The position numbers and the translations under genes were made by a program. A stretch of DNA of 49,139 nucleotides, from the NCBI GenBank assembly GCA_025355505.1, contig JANXZM010000037.1, forward strand, positions 1-49,139, read 5' to 3'. Source of the DNA: Acidobacteriaceae bacterium (lineage in GTDB: Bacteria > Acidobacteriota > Terriglobia > Terriglobales > Acidobacteriaceae). Each line of letters begins with the position of its first letter. Within the stretch, counting starts at the first letter, position 1. The notes under the pieces were generated by a model. That model saw only the letters and a program-made list of their open reading frames with translations, ran no database searches and had not been told where the DNA came from. Of this stretch, positions 16,582 through 24,983 are shown in pieces.

Positions 16582-17717
16582 ACAATGGGATGAGCGTGGA
16601 GCAGATTGTTGCGAGTTATGACGAGGCGGCGCCGCTGACGGAAGCCTCGACGATTCCGGCGCCGTGGTATGTGGATGCGCGGATTGCGGAACTGGAACGG
16701 CAGACGGTCTTCTCGCAGACCTGGCAGGTGATGGGACGAGTGGACCAGGTGGAAAAGCCGGGACAGTTTGTGACAGCGACGGTGGCGGGAGAGCCACTGG
16801 TGGCGGTGCGCGGGAATGATGGCGTGCTGCGGGCGTTTTATAACGTATGCCGACATCATGCGGCGGCGGTGGTGACGGAGCCGTGTGGGCAGGCGTCGAT
16901 TTTGCATTGTCCGTATCACGGGTGGAACTACGGGCTGGATGGAGCGCTCAAGGGGATGCCGGAGTTCGAAGGGGTGAAGAACTTTGAGCGCAAGGACAAT
17001 GGGCTGGTTCCGGTGAAGGTGGATACGTGGGAGCAGTTTGTGTTTGTGAACCTGGATGCGGAGGCGGCTCCGCTGGCGGAGTTTCTTGGTGGAATTATGA
17101 AGCGCGTGGCTCCCCTGGGTTTGAGTAAACTGCACTACTTTACGAGTAAGAGTTATGACATCCACTGTAACTGGAAGGTATTTGTGGATAACTATCTGGA
17201 TGGTGGATACCATGTGCCGCATCTTCATAAAGGGCTTAGTTCTGTTTTGGATTACAAGCAGTACACAATCGAGAATGAGGACCAGTACTGTCTGCAGTCG
17301 AGTCCGATGGTGAGTTCGGATGAGGATGCGGCTACGGGCACGACGCGTCGGGGCGACCGGGCCTGGTATTTCTGGCTGCATCCGAATTTCATGTTCAACT
17401 GTTACGAGGGGTATCTGGATACGAATCTGGTGATTCCGATTGATGTGGACCATTGCCGGGTGATTTTTGATTTCTATTTTAGCGATGTTAGCGAGGCGGC
17501 GCGGGCTTACAACGAGCAGAGTGTGGCGGTTGGGAATCGGGTGCAAGATGAGGATTTGGGGATTTGCGAGGCGGTGCAGAGAGGGCTGAAGTCGCGGGCT
17601 TATGGGGCGGGGCGGCTCTCGGTGCGGCGGGAAGCGGGGGAACAGTTGTTTCATCAGTTGCTGGCGGGGAATTTGAAGAGTGGGCTGGGGCGGTGGGGCG
17701 CTCGGAGTGAGGATTAA
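16578..17717 (+). CDS. Rieske non-haem iron oxygenase, choline/betaine monooxygenase-like
   Basis: A 379-residue alpha subunit of a Rieske oxygenase. The Rieske 2Fe-2S ligands are Cys91/His93 (NVCRHHAA) and Cys111/His114 (HCPYHGW). The mononuclear iron site is in CNWKVFVDNYLDGGYHVPHL, with His212 and His217. Several stretches match, from memory, plant choline monooxygenase: the STIPAPWY start, WKVFVDNYLDGGYHVPHLH, and the late CEAVQRGLKSRAYGAGRL. This family hydroxylates quaternary amines such as choline, glycine betaine, carnitine or stachydrine. A ferredoxin reductase partner is not encoded nearby. The start overlaps the TetR stop. Substrate assignment to choline or betaine is inference strengthened by the BHMT-like and sarcosine-oxidase-like neighbours. 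Confidence 0.87.
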   Translation: MNNGMSVEQIVASYDEAAPLTEASTIPAPWYVDARIAELERQTVFSQTWQVMGRVDQVEKPGQFVTATVAGEPLVAVRGNDGVLRAFYNVCRHHAAAVVTEPCGQASILHCPYHGWNYGLDGALKGMPEFEGVKNFERKDNGLVPVKVDTWEQFVFVNLDAEAAPLAEFLGGIMKRVAPLGLSKLHYFTSKSYDIHCNWKVFVDNYLDGGYHVPHLHKGLSSVLDYKQYTIENEDQYCLQSSPMVSSDEDAATGTTRRGDRAWYFWLHPNFMFNCYEGYLDTNLVIPIDVDHCRVIFDFYFSDVSEAARAYNEQSVAVGNRVQDEDLGICEAVQRGLKSRAYGAGRLSVRREAGEQLFHQLLAGNLKSGLGRWGARSED

Positions 17718-17748
17718 TCGCCGAGGGCGGGGAGTACGCGGAGAAAAG

Positions 17749-17779
17749 CCCCACCTCTCGAAAACCACGAGAAGTGGGG
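17749..17779. repeat. Hairpin after the Rieske gene
   Basis: CCCCACCTCTCG (17749-17760) and CGAGAAGTGGGG (17768-17779) form a 12-base stem with one mismatch, 32 bases after the Rieske stop. A related element (CTTTTCGAAAACCGCGAAAAG) is at 19346-19366. It has no T-tract; it may be a dispersed repeat that also slows read-through. Confidence 0.55.
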
Positions 17780-17822
17780 CACCCGCGACAAGTTCAATTC
17801 TGGTTTCTGATTTGGGGGGACT

Positions 17823-19121
17823 TTGAAAAAAACTATTCTGGTGGTGGTTGCACTGGCGCTCAGTTCTTTGGCGGTGGGGCAGATTACGGTGGTTCGAGCG
17901 GGGCGGTTGATCGATCCGGATTCGGGGACAGTGCTTACGAATCAGGTGATCATGATCAAGGACGGGAAGATTCAGGCGGTGGGTGGGGCACTGGCGCTTC
18001 CGGCGGACGCTAAGGTGATTGATCTTTCCGATAAGACGGTATTGCCGGGGCTGATTGATTGTCATACGCACGTGGCGGATGGGCAGGGGGACGGAGAACC
18101 GTTTAACGTACTGCGGAAGACGGCGTCGCGGATCGCGCTGGAGTCGGTTCCGAATGCTAGGGCGATGCTGCTTTCGGGATTTACCACGGTGCGTGACGTG
18201 GGGACTTATAGGGCTTTGAACGATATCGCGTTGCGGGATGCGATTGGGCGCGGAGACGTGATTGGTCCGCGAATGTTTGTAGCGGGGGCATACATCACGA
18301 TTACCGGGGGCGCCGGGGCGATGACGGGGCAGGCTCCGGATATTCAGTTGCCGTGGGATCTGCATTATGGAGAGGCAAACAGTCCGTGGGAAGTGCGGCA
18401 GAAGGTGCGGTTACTGGCGCACGATGGCGTGGATGTGATCAAGATGCTTTCAACGGGAGCGGTGCTGACGCATGGGAGTAATCCTATGTCGCTTGAATTT
18501 ACGGAGGAAGAGTTACAGGCGGGGGTGGATGAAGCGAAGCGCTTCGGGCTGCGGGTGGCGGTGCATGCGCATGCGGCGCAGGGGATCCGGAATGCGATTT
18601 TGGCGGGCGCCGCTTCGATTGAGCACGCGGAGATGCTGGACGACGACATTATCGCGCTGGCGAAGCAGAACGGGACGTATCTGGATATGGATATTTATGA
18701 CGAAGAATGTATCCAGGCGGGAGGGAAGACGGGGCATACTCCGGCGGATTTCTTGCAACACGACGCCGATCTCGGGCGAATTCAGCGTGAGAATTTCGGG
18801 AAGGCGGTGCGGGCGGGGGTGAAGATGGCGTTTGGGACCGACGCGGGCGTGTGCGCTTATGGGACGAGCGGGAAGCAGTTTGCGTTCATGGTGAAGTATG
18901 GGATGACGCCGATGCAGGCGATTCAGGCGGCGACTTCGGGTGCGGCGGATCTGCTGGGACATGCGAACGAAGTGGGGTCAGTCAAGGTTGGAAAGTATGC
19001 GGACTTGATTGCGGTGAGCGGGGATCCGCTGAAGGACATCAGCTTGCTGGAGCGGGTGGAGTTTGTGATGAAGGATGGGAAGGTTTATAAGTCGAGCGGA
19101 GCGGCGGCTTGTGCGCAGTAG
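17823..19121 (+). CDS. Secreted metal-dependent amidohydrolase
   Basis: A 432-residue amidohydrolase-superfamily enzyme with a Sec signal peptide (MKKTILVVVALALSSLAVGQ, cleavage near VGQ). Metal ligands: the HxH of DCHTHVAD (His81, His83), a lysine in GVDVIKMLSTG, histidines in RVAVHAHAAQG and SIEHAEM, and the aspartate in FGTDAGVC. The closest groups are imidazolonepropionase-like and Xaa-Pro dipeptidase-type amidohydrolases that act on N-acyl or dipeptide substrates in the periplasm. The TTG at 17823 is chosen because GGGGGGA lies just ahead and the signal peptide begins there. The hairpin at 17749-17779 separates it from the Rieske transcript, so its link to that cluster is loose. Confidence 0.9.
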   Translation: MKKTILVVVALALSSLAVGQITVVRAGRLIDPDSGTVLTNQVIMIKDGKIQAVGGALALPADAKVIDLSDKTVLPGLIDCHTHVADGQGDGEPFNVLRKTASRIALESVPNARAMLLSGFTTVRDVGTYRALNDIALRDAIGRGDVIGPRMFVAGAYITITGGAGAMTGQAPDIQLPWDLHYGEANSPWEVRQKVRLLAHDGVDVIKMLSTGAVLTHGSNPMSLEFTEEELQAGVDEAKRFGLRVAVHAHAAQGIRNAILAGAASIEHAEMLDDDIIALAKQNGTYLDMDIYDEECIQAGGKTGHTPADFLQHDADLGRIQRENFGKAVRAGVKMAFGTDAGVCAYGTSGKQFAFMVKYGMTPMQAIQAATSGAADLLGHANEVGSVKVGKYADLIAVSGDPLKDISLLERVEFVMKDGKVYKSSGAAACAQ

Positions 19122-19246
19122 TGGTTGAAGCGCAGAGATCGCGGAGAAAGCTTTAACCACAGGGGGCCAGCTACTATTAGTCTAACAGCCTGTGGTGAAA
19201 CTCCAGCGCCCAAAACCAGCGCCTAAAGGCGCCCTCATAACACGGC

Positions 19247-19280
19247 ACTTACGGTATGCCTGAAGGCATACACCTGATAC
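19247..19280 (+). repeat. Dispersed palindrome, ACTTACGG family (copy 1)
   Basis: The element begins ACTTACGGTATGCCTGAAGG and ends CATACACCTGATAC, with TATGCCT/AGGCATA as its stem. Relatives lie at 30307-30330 and, inverted, at 41602-41634. Just upstream, GCGCCTAAAGGCGC (about 19219-19232) is another short hairpin. The region 19122-19378 has no gene. Confidence 0.75.
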
Positions 19281-19378
19281 AAAACATACTTGCACTACGG
19301 GCTGCTAACGCAGGTGGGTGATACGGCTGTGGCTTTGGGCACACGCTTTTCGAAAACCGCGAAAAGTGGGGCAGCCTG

Positions 19379-19744
19379 CTATGGATGAGAATCGCCAGGG
19401 TGAAAATTAAGTTCGATGAGTTCTTTGGTTTCCTGCGGAGCCGGTCCCCATTTCCATTTTTCTATGGCATCGACTGCCGCTTTTGCCAGCACAGGACTGC
19501 CGCCAATCACTTGAGTGAACTTCACTTTTCCGTTGGGCGCAACTACGACCTCTATCTTGACGGTTCCAGTGATCTGCATTTTGCTGGCTAGCTCTGGATA
19601 CACTGGGACCACCCGATTCACTATCTTCCGCTTTACTTCCGGCTGTTCTTGGGCGGGAGAAGCGGATGGGGAGAAGACGAGCACTGTTAAAGAGAGGGCG
19701 GCCAAGACGGCTGCAAAACAAGGTCGCATGGATAACTTCCTCAT
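19379..19744 (-). CDS. TonB C-terminal-domain protein
   Basis: A 121-residue exported protein: a signal peptide (LAALSLTVLVFSPSASPAQ) followed by little more than one TonB C-terminal domain. The domain is recognisable from VNRVVPVYPELASKMQITGT, then KIEVVVAPNGKVKFTQVIGG, then SPVLAKAAVDAIEKWKW. Full-length TonB energises outer-membrane receptors, but this copy lacks the Pro-rich spacer and a lasting membrane anchor, so it is more likely a periplasmic stand-alone domain. Such short proteins are frequent in Acidobacteriota (recollection). It stands alone between two repeat-bearing gaps. Confidence 0.82.
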   Translation of the reverse strand: MRKLSMRPCFAAVLAALSLTVLVFSPSASPAQEQPEVKRKIVNRVVPVYPELASKMQITGTVKIEVVVAPNGKVKFTQVIGGSPVLAKAAVDAIEKWKWGPAPQETKELIELNFHPGDSHP

Positions 19745-20032
19745 TGCCGTTAGGCTACTCCCAATCGGCTAATCTTCGAAGGTAACTATAGTAACTAAGC
19801 CTTGGTTCAGTCGAATACCGTAAGCCGCTCGCTTTGGCAGGCTGCGGGGGAAATCGGTTTTCGATTCTGGAGTGTGTGCGGCTGAACTGGGCTGTCCTTC
19901 CAGCACTTGATTCATCTCTCCGATTGTTTCCCCAGCGCTGAAGCTTTGGGCGAAGCTGGTTCGCGCCTCCGGGGCCTGCCAGATCCCAGGGTCGGCGGAA
20001 AGCAGGAGCGATGAGATCTTACCGGTGGTGGT
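19745..20032. other. Intergenic region with dispersed repeat
   Basis: 288 bases between two leftward genes. No gene is seen. The segment 19931-19976 starts CCCAGCGCTGAAGCTTTGGG, then carries CGAAGCTGGTTCG and CCTCCGGGGCC. A close copy is at 26690-26736, so this is a dispersed element of about 46 bases. Confidence 0.6.
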
Positions 20033-22093
20033 TTATTGGTGGTCTCTGGGAATGGTTTCCTGCCAGGTCTTTTGTTTGATCGGCTGGCCGTCTTTGAATA
20101 ACTCGCGTGTGTATTTGTAGTAGAAGTTGTGGGCGTCGCTGCTTAGGGTTAGGTGGTCTTGCCAGGTTAGAGTCTGTTGTTTCAGCGCCATCACGATTTC
20201 GGCTTCGGCTTGAACGAAGCTAGTTTCGGGGTGGTTATCGTCGGCTAGGTAGGTTATTCCTTCGAAGTCGGATTCTTTTCCCCACGGGTACGTTTCTTCG
20301 GACTTTCCTGTCCAAGTGACCTTTGTTTGAGCATTGACTTCATCGCGCTCGGTTTTCCAGTCGCCGGGCCAGGGGAAGCCCGCGGACTGAATGTCGCTGC
20401 GTTGTTGGGAAGGCTCGGGGGGCGCGAATTGGGGGGCGGAGTAGGTGGACGGCGGGACTAGCGGCAGGGTCAGGCGTGATCCGGTGTCGCCGCCTAGTTG
20501 GAGCGTGGTCGTCATCTGATAGGGAGTTGGCCAGACCATGGGCCAGAGGGCGTTTGACAGTGCTAAGCGGATGCGATGGCCTTTGGGGAAAGTCCAGGTG
20601 GCTAAGTGCATTTCTATATCCAGCGCGTAGGTGTGGTTGGGCACTAGATCTTTGGGGTCGGAGGCGCTGTCGCGTTGGGCGCCGTTGAGTCCGGCTCCGG
20701 TGACTTGAGTGACGGTGGCGTCGGGAGCTACGTCGGAGAGGCGGGCGAACCAGTTGGCTTGCGGGGCGGACGAACTTGCCTGGAGTAGGGCGTGGGGACG
20801 TCCGAGGATGGTTAGGTCTTCTTTTAGCGGAGCGGAATCGTAAGTAAGGCTGAAGGCGTCGGTGGGGCGCGGGTCGGTTAGCAGTTCTCCCCACCAGAAT
20901 CCGGCTTGTACGCCGATGCTCGGAATGTAGCGGAGCTGGTGAGCGGCGGACTTGGCGGGTTCGGTGGAGAGGACGTGGGCGTCGTAGAGATAGAGGGTTG
21001 TGTTGAGTACGTTCTTCGGGGGCCAGCCAGTTTCGACGCGCCATTTTCCGGGCACGTTTTTCAGGTGAGGATCGGGGGCGTGCCAATCCTGCATATAAAT
21101 GGATAGTGGCGGCTCTTCCATGATTCCGGTGTTGCGGTTCTTGAGCCAGTAATCCCACCAGCGGAGGGCTTGATCTCGCCATTCGATCTGCGGACCGGGT
21201 TCGGCGTCGTTGGGGAAGGTGTGATTCCAGGGACCGACGATGGCTTTTATGGGTGCTTTGACTTGCTCAAACATGCGGAGGATGGAATCGCGGTAGCCGT
21301 CCAGCAGACCTCCGATTAGGAAGCAGGGGATTTTGATTTCGCTGAGCGGGCGGAGGGGAGCGCGCCAGAACTGGCCGTCGCGTTGATGCTTGAAGTAGAG
21401 CAGGGACCAAGGGGCGGAGTCGAAGCGCGGGCCCAGGACTTTCTCGTCCAGCGTGTAGTCGGGCGCTCCGGTCATGGAGGGAGCCAGATCCATGTTGAGC
21501 TCGAACTCGTCGAAGTGCATCATGCCGTCGATGTAATGGACGTCGTCGTGGAAAAGCTGTTCGGTGGCATCGACGGCTAGGATGGCTTTGAGCGCGGGCG
21601 GACGGCGCATGGCGAGCTGGATGGAATTGAAGCCTCCCCAGGAAATGCCGAACATTCCAACTTTGCCGGTGGACCAGGGTTGAGCGGCTAACCAGGCGAT
21701 GACTTGTTCGCCGTCTAGTTGTTCCTGCTCGGAATATTCGCGATCGGTGGGCGTGCCTTCACTGGCGCCGAAGCCTCGGATATCGACTCTCACGCTGACG
21801 TATCCGTGTTCGGCGAAATATGCGTGGACGGGATAGTCGCGGGCGGCGGTGGCGTCGTCTTTGCGGTAGGGGAGATATTCGAGGAGGGCGGGAAATTTTT
21901 GTCCGGGCTTGAGGTTGTCGGGCATGTAGAGAGTGGCGGAGAGGCGGACGCCGTCGGGCATGGGGATCCATTGTTGGAGCATGCGGACGGGGTGCGGAGC
22001 GGGCGGGGTTTTCGGGGCGGCGAGGGCGCTGAGGCTGGTGGAAGTTGCGAGCGCGGCCAGGAGTGTTAACGCTCGATGGGAACTTAGAAACAT
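20033..22093 (-). CDS. Secreted CocE/NonD-type alpha/beta-hydrolase (X-Pro dipeptidyl-peptidase family)
   Basis: A 686-residue serine hydrolase of the CocE/glutaryl-7-ACA acylase/X-Pro dipeptidyl-peptidase S15 family, exported by a signal peptide (LTLLAALATSTSLSALAAPK). The alpha/beta-hydrolase core has the nucleophile elbow GISWGG (Ser151), a likely Asp265 (GGLLDGYRDS) and His291 (GPWNHTFPND). The C-terminal third is the beta-sandwich typical of the family. The length fits. The natural substrate may be a proline peptide, an ester or an amide; sequence alone does not decide. Transcribed alone from an ATG at 22093. Confidence 0.92.
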   Translation of the reverse strand: MFLSSHRALTLLAALATSTSLSALAAPKTPPAPHPVRMLQQWIPMPDGVRLSATLYMPDNLKPGQKFPALLEYLPYRKDDATAARDYPVHAYFAEHGYVSVRVDIRGFGASEGTPTDREYSEQEQLDGEQVIAWLAAQPWSTGKVGMFGISWGGFNSIQLAMRRPPALKAILAVDATEQLFHDDVHYIDGMMHFDEFELNMDLAPSMTGAPDYTLDEKVLGPRFDSAPWSLLYFKHQRDGQFWRAPLRPLSEIKIPCFLIGGLLDGYRDSILRMFEQVKAPIKAIVGPWNHTFPNDAEPGPQIEWRDQALRWWDYWLKNRNTGIMEEPPLSIYMQDWHAPDPHLKNVPGKWRVETGWPPKNVLNTTLYLYDAHVLSTEPAKSAAHQLRYIPSIGVQAGFWWGELLTDPRPTDAFSLTYDSAPLKEDLTILGRPHALLQASSSAPQANWFARLSDVAPDATVTQVTGAGLNGAQRDSASDPKDLVPNHTYALDIEMHLATWTFPKGHRIRLALSNALWPMVWPTPYQMTTTLQLGGDTGSRLTLPLVPPSTYSAPQFAPPEPSQQRSDIQSAGFPWPGDWKTERDEVNAQTKVTWTGKSEETYPWGKESDFEGITYLADDNHPETSFVQAEAEIVMALKQQTLTWQDHLTLSSDAHNFYYKYTRELFKDGQPIKQKTWQETIPRDHQ

Positions 22094-22697
22094 GGGCGCC
22101 GCAAATCATAACAGGAGAGAGGGAGAGCGGCGGAGCGGCGGAGCTTCTAGGGCGCTTTATCGCTTATTCCATATATGGCTTACCCAATCATTGTGGGGGT
22201 AATAACCGTCTGTTAAGGGGTACCCCCCTTTTTTTAGATTATTAGAATCAGATGGTTAGCGGGAAGTTCTTCGCAAAGTATTCAAGAATAAGGAATTAGC
22301 TCGCTTCTCCGTCTCTTGGAGGACCTTCGACAGCGGACTGACGGCCGCTGGGCCTCAACTTCAAAGATCCTTCGCTTCGCTCAGGATTTCGGCAGCGGGC
22401 TCGCCCCTTCGACTGCGCTCAGGGTCACGCCCGCTAACCGCCTCAACTATTTATGTTGTCAAAGAAAGCTGAAATTGGTTTGGGGCGGCTTCGAGGGCCG
22501 TCTTGGGAGACGGGCACACCTCTGCACTGCTCCAGCTCAGGGGATATTGTTGCATCGGTCGGGCTGGGTGTCTGTGATGGCGCTCACTGGTTGGGTGTGA
22601 TGAAAAAAGGTCGGGTCGATGGAGTGGTACGGGGAATGGTGCGGGCGCGTCCAGCCACGGAAAACCTCAGCCCGGCCACGCGCCATGGCGAGGGAGG
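22094..22697. other. 604-base gap with palindromic repeats at the edge of the restriction operon
   Basis: No gene is convincing. The left third is unusually AT-rich for the window (around 22160-22310). Two common bacterial repeat palindromes follow: ATCCTTCGCTTCGCTCAGGA (22367-22386) and CCCCTTCGACTGCGCTCAGG (22404-22423). The composition change and repeats mark the left border of the restriction-modification operon. Confidence 0.55.
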
Positions 22698-23111
22698 TTA
22701 GGGTCGATCAAGCAGCATAGATAGCCTCTTGAGGCAGGAACTTGGTTCGTCACGCAATCGGCACTCCCAAAAGCGTAAGACCCTGATTCCCTTCGAGCGC
22801 AGGGTTCTTCGTATTTGAGCGTCTCTGCGCCTGTTGCGAGCTAGTTTCTTGATCCAGTATGGGCGGTTCGTTTTGGGTGTGTGACCGCACCTCGGGCATC
22901 CGTGCCAGAAGCACCCGTCGACGAAAACCGCGATGCGCTTGTAAGGAAAGAAAAAATCCGGGCTCCCCGGCAAGCCCTCCTCACGAACCTTCCAACCCGC
23001 GATTCCATTTCTTATCAGATGAGCTCGGAGGCGTAGCTCTGTGGTTGCGTTTGCGGTAGCCTTAATCGCCCGCATGTTCTGGGAGCGTTGCTTGGTGGTC
23101 TTAAATCTCAC
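22698..23111 (-). CDS. vsr: Very short patch repair endonuclease (Vsr)
   Basis: A 137-residue DNA mismatch endonuclease that nicks 5' of a T in T:G mismatches arising from deamination of 5-methylcytosine, so it counteracts mutation at sites made by the companion C5-methyltransferase. The signature is complete: RSQNMRAIKATANATTELRL with Glu25, GSPDFFFPYKRIAVFVDGCF with the catalytic Asp52, then WHGCPRCGHTPKTN with His70 and the zinc cysteines, and a conserved YW--K---N--RD stretch. The GTG start at 23111 overlaps the end of the upstream nuclease gene by 11 bases, so this is the last gene of the leftward operon. Confidence 0.95.
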   Translation of the reverse strand: MRFKTTKQRSQNMRAIKATANATTELRLRAHLIRNGIAGWKVREEGLPGSPDFFFPYKRIAVFVDGCFWHGCPRCGHTPKTNRPYWIKKLARNRRRDAQIRRTLRSKGIRVLRFWECRLRDEPSSCLKRLSMLLDRP

Positions 23112-23907
23112 TGATTTCTATATCCTTGGCGACCGCAAGATCACTGAGTCCGAGCGGGATGTAGGTGATTGGCTTGTTTGGCAGGCGTCCGGGTTCGATG
23201 TAGTCATTGAACACAATCGCGGACATGTGGACGCCGTTTCCCCGGAGCATACTGTGGCACAGTAGAGTCTCGGCGGTTCGGCCTGATGCTTCTCTGGCAA
23301 CTGAGCGACTGAAAAGACCGTTCTTGCACTGCACGGAAACAACTGGTGCAACCGGATTTGCCCCAAAGGGCGGAAACCACAGAATATCGAAACCCCCATC
23401 ACGTTCGTTTCCAAGAATCACTCGACTCTCGAAGCCAAGTTTCTGCAAGTATTTCTTGTATTTCGCAGCCGTCCTGAGTTTCTTACGTGGATGGCCCACA
23501 TTGTGAAGCGTCCCGGTCAGTTTCTTTGCAAGTCGGTTGCAGGTGGCATTCTCAAATTCTTTGGCATAGTTGCCACCGGAACTCCGCCTTCCGCTGACAT
23601 CCGCTATGAACCGTACGAACTCCTTGTCTCGGGTCTTGAACTGGCGGATGTTCAGTTCGTAGGAAAAGGGAAGCTCGGAACGGCGTGATTGAAAGTGGCG
23701 TTCGAGCAACTCTAAGGCGGCGGCGATCGCGCTTTGATTGTCGGCGACGTTGTGTTCGAGCCGAAGATTGTCTAGAACGTCATCGAGCTTGCCCCCCGTC
23801 TGATCTTCCGTCTCCGAACCTAGGTCTTCGTTCGTGATAAAGCAGCTATCACGCCCTTTTAGCTCTCTGCAAATAATCTCGAAAAGTTCAAAACTTGCAC
23901 TAAACAT
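23101..23907 (-). CDS. Putative PD-(D/E)XK restriction endonuclease
   Basis: A 268-residue protein with no named family that I recognise. Near the C-terminus, GGFDILWFPP followed by VVSVQCKNGLF reads as a nuclease core: Asp174, then QxK with Gln193 and Lys195, with Glu117/Glu119 (KEFENATCNR) as a possible helical acidic residue. The order E-D-QxK is that of PD-(D/E)XK restriction enzymes, including Mrr-like ones in which Gln replaces Glu. The N-terminal 100 residues are helical and acidic. It lies between a ParB-like gene (8-base overlap) and vsr (11-base overlap), in the operon of a cytosine methyltransferase, which makes it the expected cutting subunit. The target sequence is unknown. Confidence 0.7.
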   Translation of the reverse strand: MFSASFELFEIICRELKGRDSCFITNEDLGSETEDQTGGKLDDVLDNLRLEHNVADNQSAIAAALELLERHFQSRRSELPFSYELNIRQFKTRDKEFVRFIADVSGRRSSGGNYAKEFENATCNRLAKKLTGTLHNVGHPRKKLRTAAKYKKYLQKLGFESRVILGNERDGGFDILWFPPFGANPVAPVVSVQCKNGLFSRSVAREASGRTAETLLCHSMLRGNGVHMSAIVFNDYIEPGRLPNKPITYIPLGLSDLAVAKDIEISEI

Positions 23908-24979
23908 TGGTTTTCAAAAATTGCCGTGCGGCCCGTGAGAACTCTTGGTACTTATGCTTTAGATCCTTCGCCTTCTTGTCCCCGCGACCTGTAATGTTTC
24001 GGACAATAACCGCCAATTCCCCAAGTTGCTTGCGGAAACGCTTCACGTTTTCGCTCGGCGTCTGTACCTCCAAGAGAGCTTCTTCGAGGCTTGCTCCCCG
24101 CTCAAGTTTCGCCGCGGCCTTTGGGTCGCTCAGCACCTTCGCGAGTTTAGAGGATTCACGCGTGTCCGTAATTTTGCGAGTTAGGAAGTTTCGAGTCCCA
24201 GCATCCGTAAGTTCCCCATAGAGAAAGTCAAGTAGCTTCCTTAGCTTTGCGAGATTGTACCCCTCCACATCCAAGGTGTCCGGATTCACTTCTAGTTCGA
24301 CGTAATCTGGGATGGCGGAGCGCGTTAGGGCCTCGCCGAATATCCAGAACTCTTGGTCGCTAATTCCTCTGAGGTGTTGCTTGGCTTTTCGGATCACGCG
24401 GTACGGGACCAGGTAACGCCTGACCGCGCTCTTCGTGATCCCAAGCTCGTCGACGGTTCGGTCCAAGTCCTCGCCAGACTTGATTTGTTCGTCTAGGAAT
24501 GTCGCTTTACTTTCTGCCGGCCAATCTTTGAAACCGAAGAGATGTCGAACTCCCAGGTAGACCCGCATAGCTTGTATGTGTGATTGATCTTCCTCTTGGT
24601 GAAAAATCAGAACGGGAATTTTCTTGAACCTCGCTATTTCCTGGGCGGAAAAGACCCCATCTTTGTTCCCCACGATGTGGCGGACAGCAGCCAATCTGCG
24701 ATTGCCTTCGATTACCACAAACTTACCGTCCATCTGCCTTACTACGAGAGGTTCGTAACGGATGAAACCATTTCTCTTGAACGATTCGAGGAGTCTCAGT
24801 GCGTAGTGTGGATCGCCTTCCAGAAGTTTCTGTACGCGGTCCTGCTGCTTTTCGATTTCGGGAAGCGATGATGATTCAGACTTTCCCCCGAAGCGCGGGT
24901 TCGTTGGGTCAAAGAGCAACTGTTCCACGAAAATGTCGGTGAATTCAGTTTCGCGCACTGCGTCGCTCTTCTTTGGCAA
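23900..24979 (-). CDS. ParB/Srx-fold domain protein in a restriction operon
   Basis: A 359-residue protein with an N-terminal ParB-like domain: LLFDPTNPRFGG (about 21-32) corresponds to the box that precedes the fold, and VVIEGNRRLAAVRHI (88-102) to the GxRR box that binds CTP or nucleic acid in ParB. A helix-turn-helix follows at about 169-192 (DLDRTVDELGITKSAVRRYL). The rest is helical and charged (KLRKLLDFLYGEL; GRGDKKAKDLKHKYQEFSRA). Partition ParB proteins come with ParA, but no ParA is here; the gene is sandwiched between a DNA methyltransferase (4-base gap) and a nuclease (8-base overlap). It starts with TTG at 24979 behind GGAG. Possible roles are DNA-sensing, target loading, nuclease activity or operon control. 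None can be chosen from sequence alone. Confidence 0.75.
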   Translation of the reverse strand: MPKKSDAVRETEFTDIFVEQLLFDPTNPRFGGKSESSSLPEIEKQQDRVQKLLEGDPHYALRLLESFKRNGFIRYEPLVVRQMDGKFVVIEGNRRLAAVRHIVGNKDGVFSAQEIARFKKIPVLIFHQEEDQSHIQAMRVYLGVRHLFGFKDWPAESKATFLDEQIKSGEDLDRTVDELGITKSAVRRYLVPYRVIRKAKQHLRGISDQEFWIFGEALTRSAIPDYVELEVNPDTLDVEGYNLAKLRKLLDFLYGELTDAGTRNFLTRKITDTRESSKLAKVLSDPKAAAKLERGASLEEALLEVQTPSENVKRFRKQLGELAVIVRNITGRGDKKAKDLKHKYQEFSRAARQFLKTNV

Positions 24980-24983
24980 AGGA

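Noticed and set aside
16425-18365. A leftward open frame of about 646 codons opposite the TetR, Rieske and amidohydrolase genes
   Set aside because: Arg/His/Pro-rich translation with no motif, wholly antisense to three well-supported genes; a GC-bias artefact.
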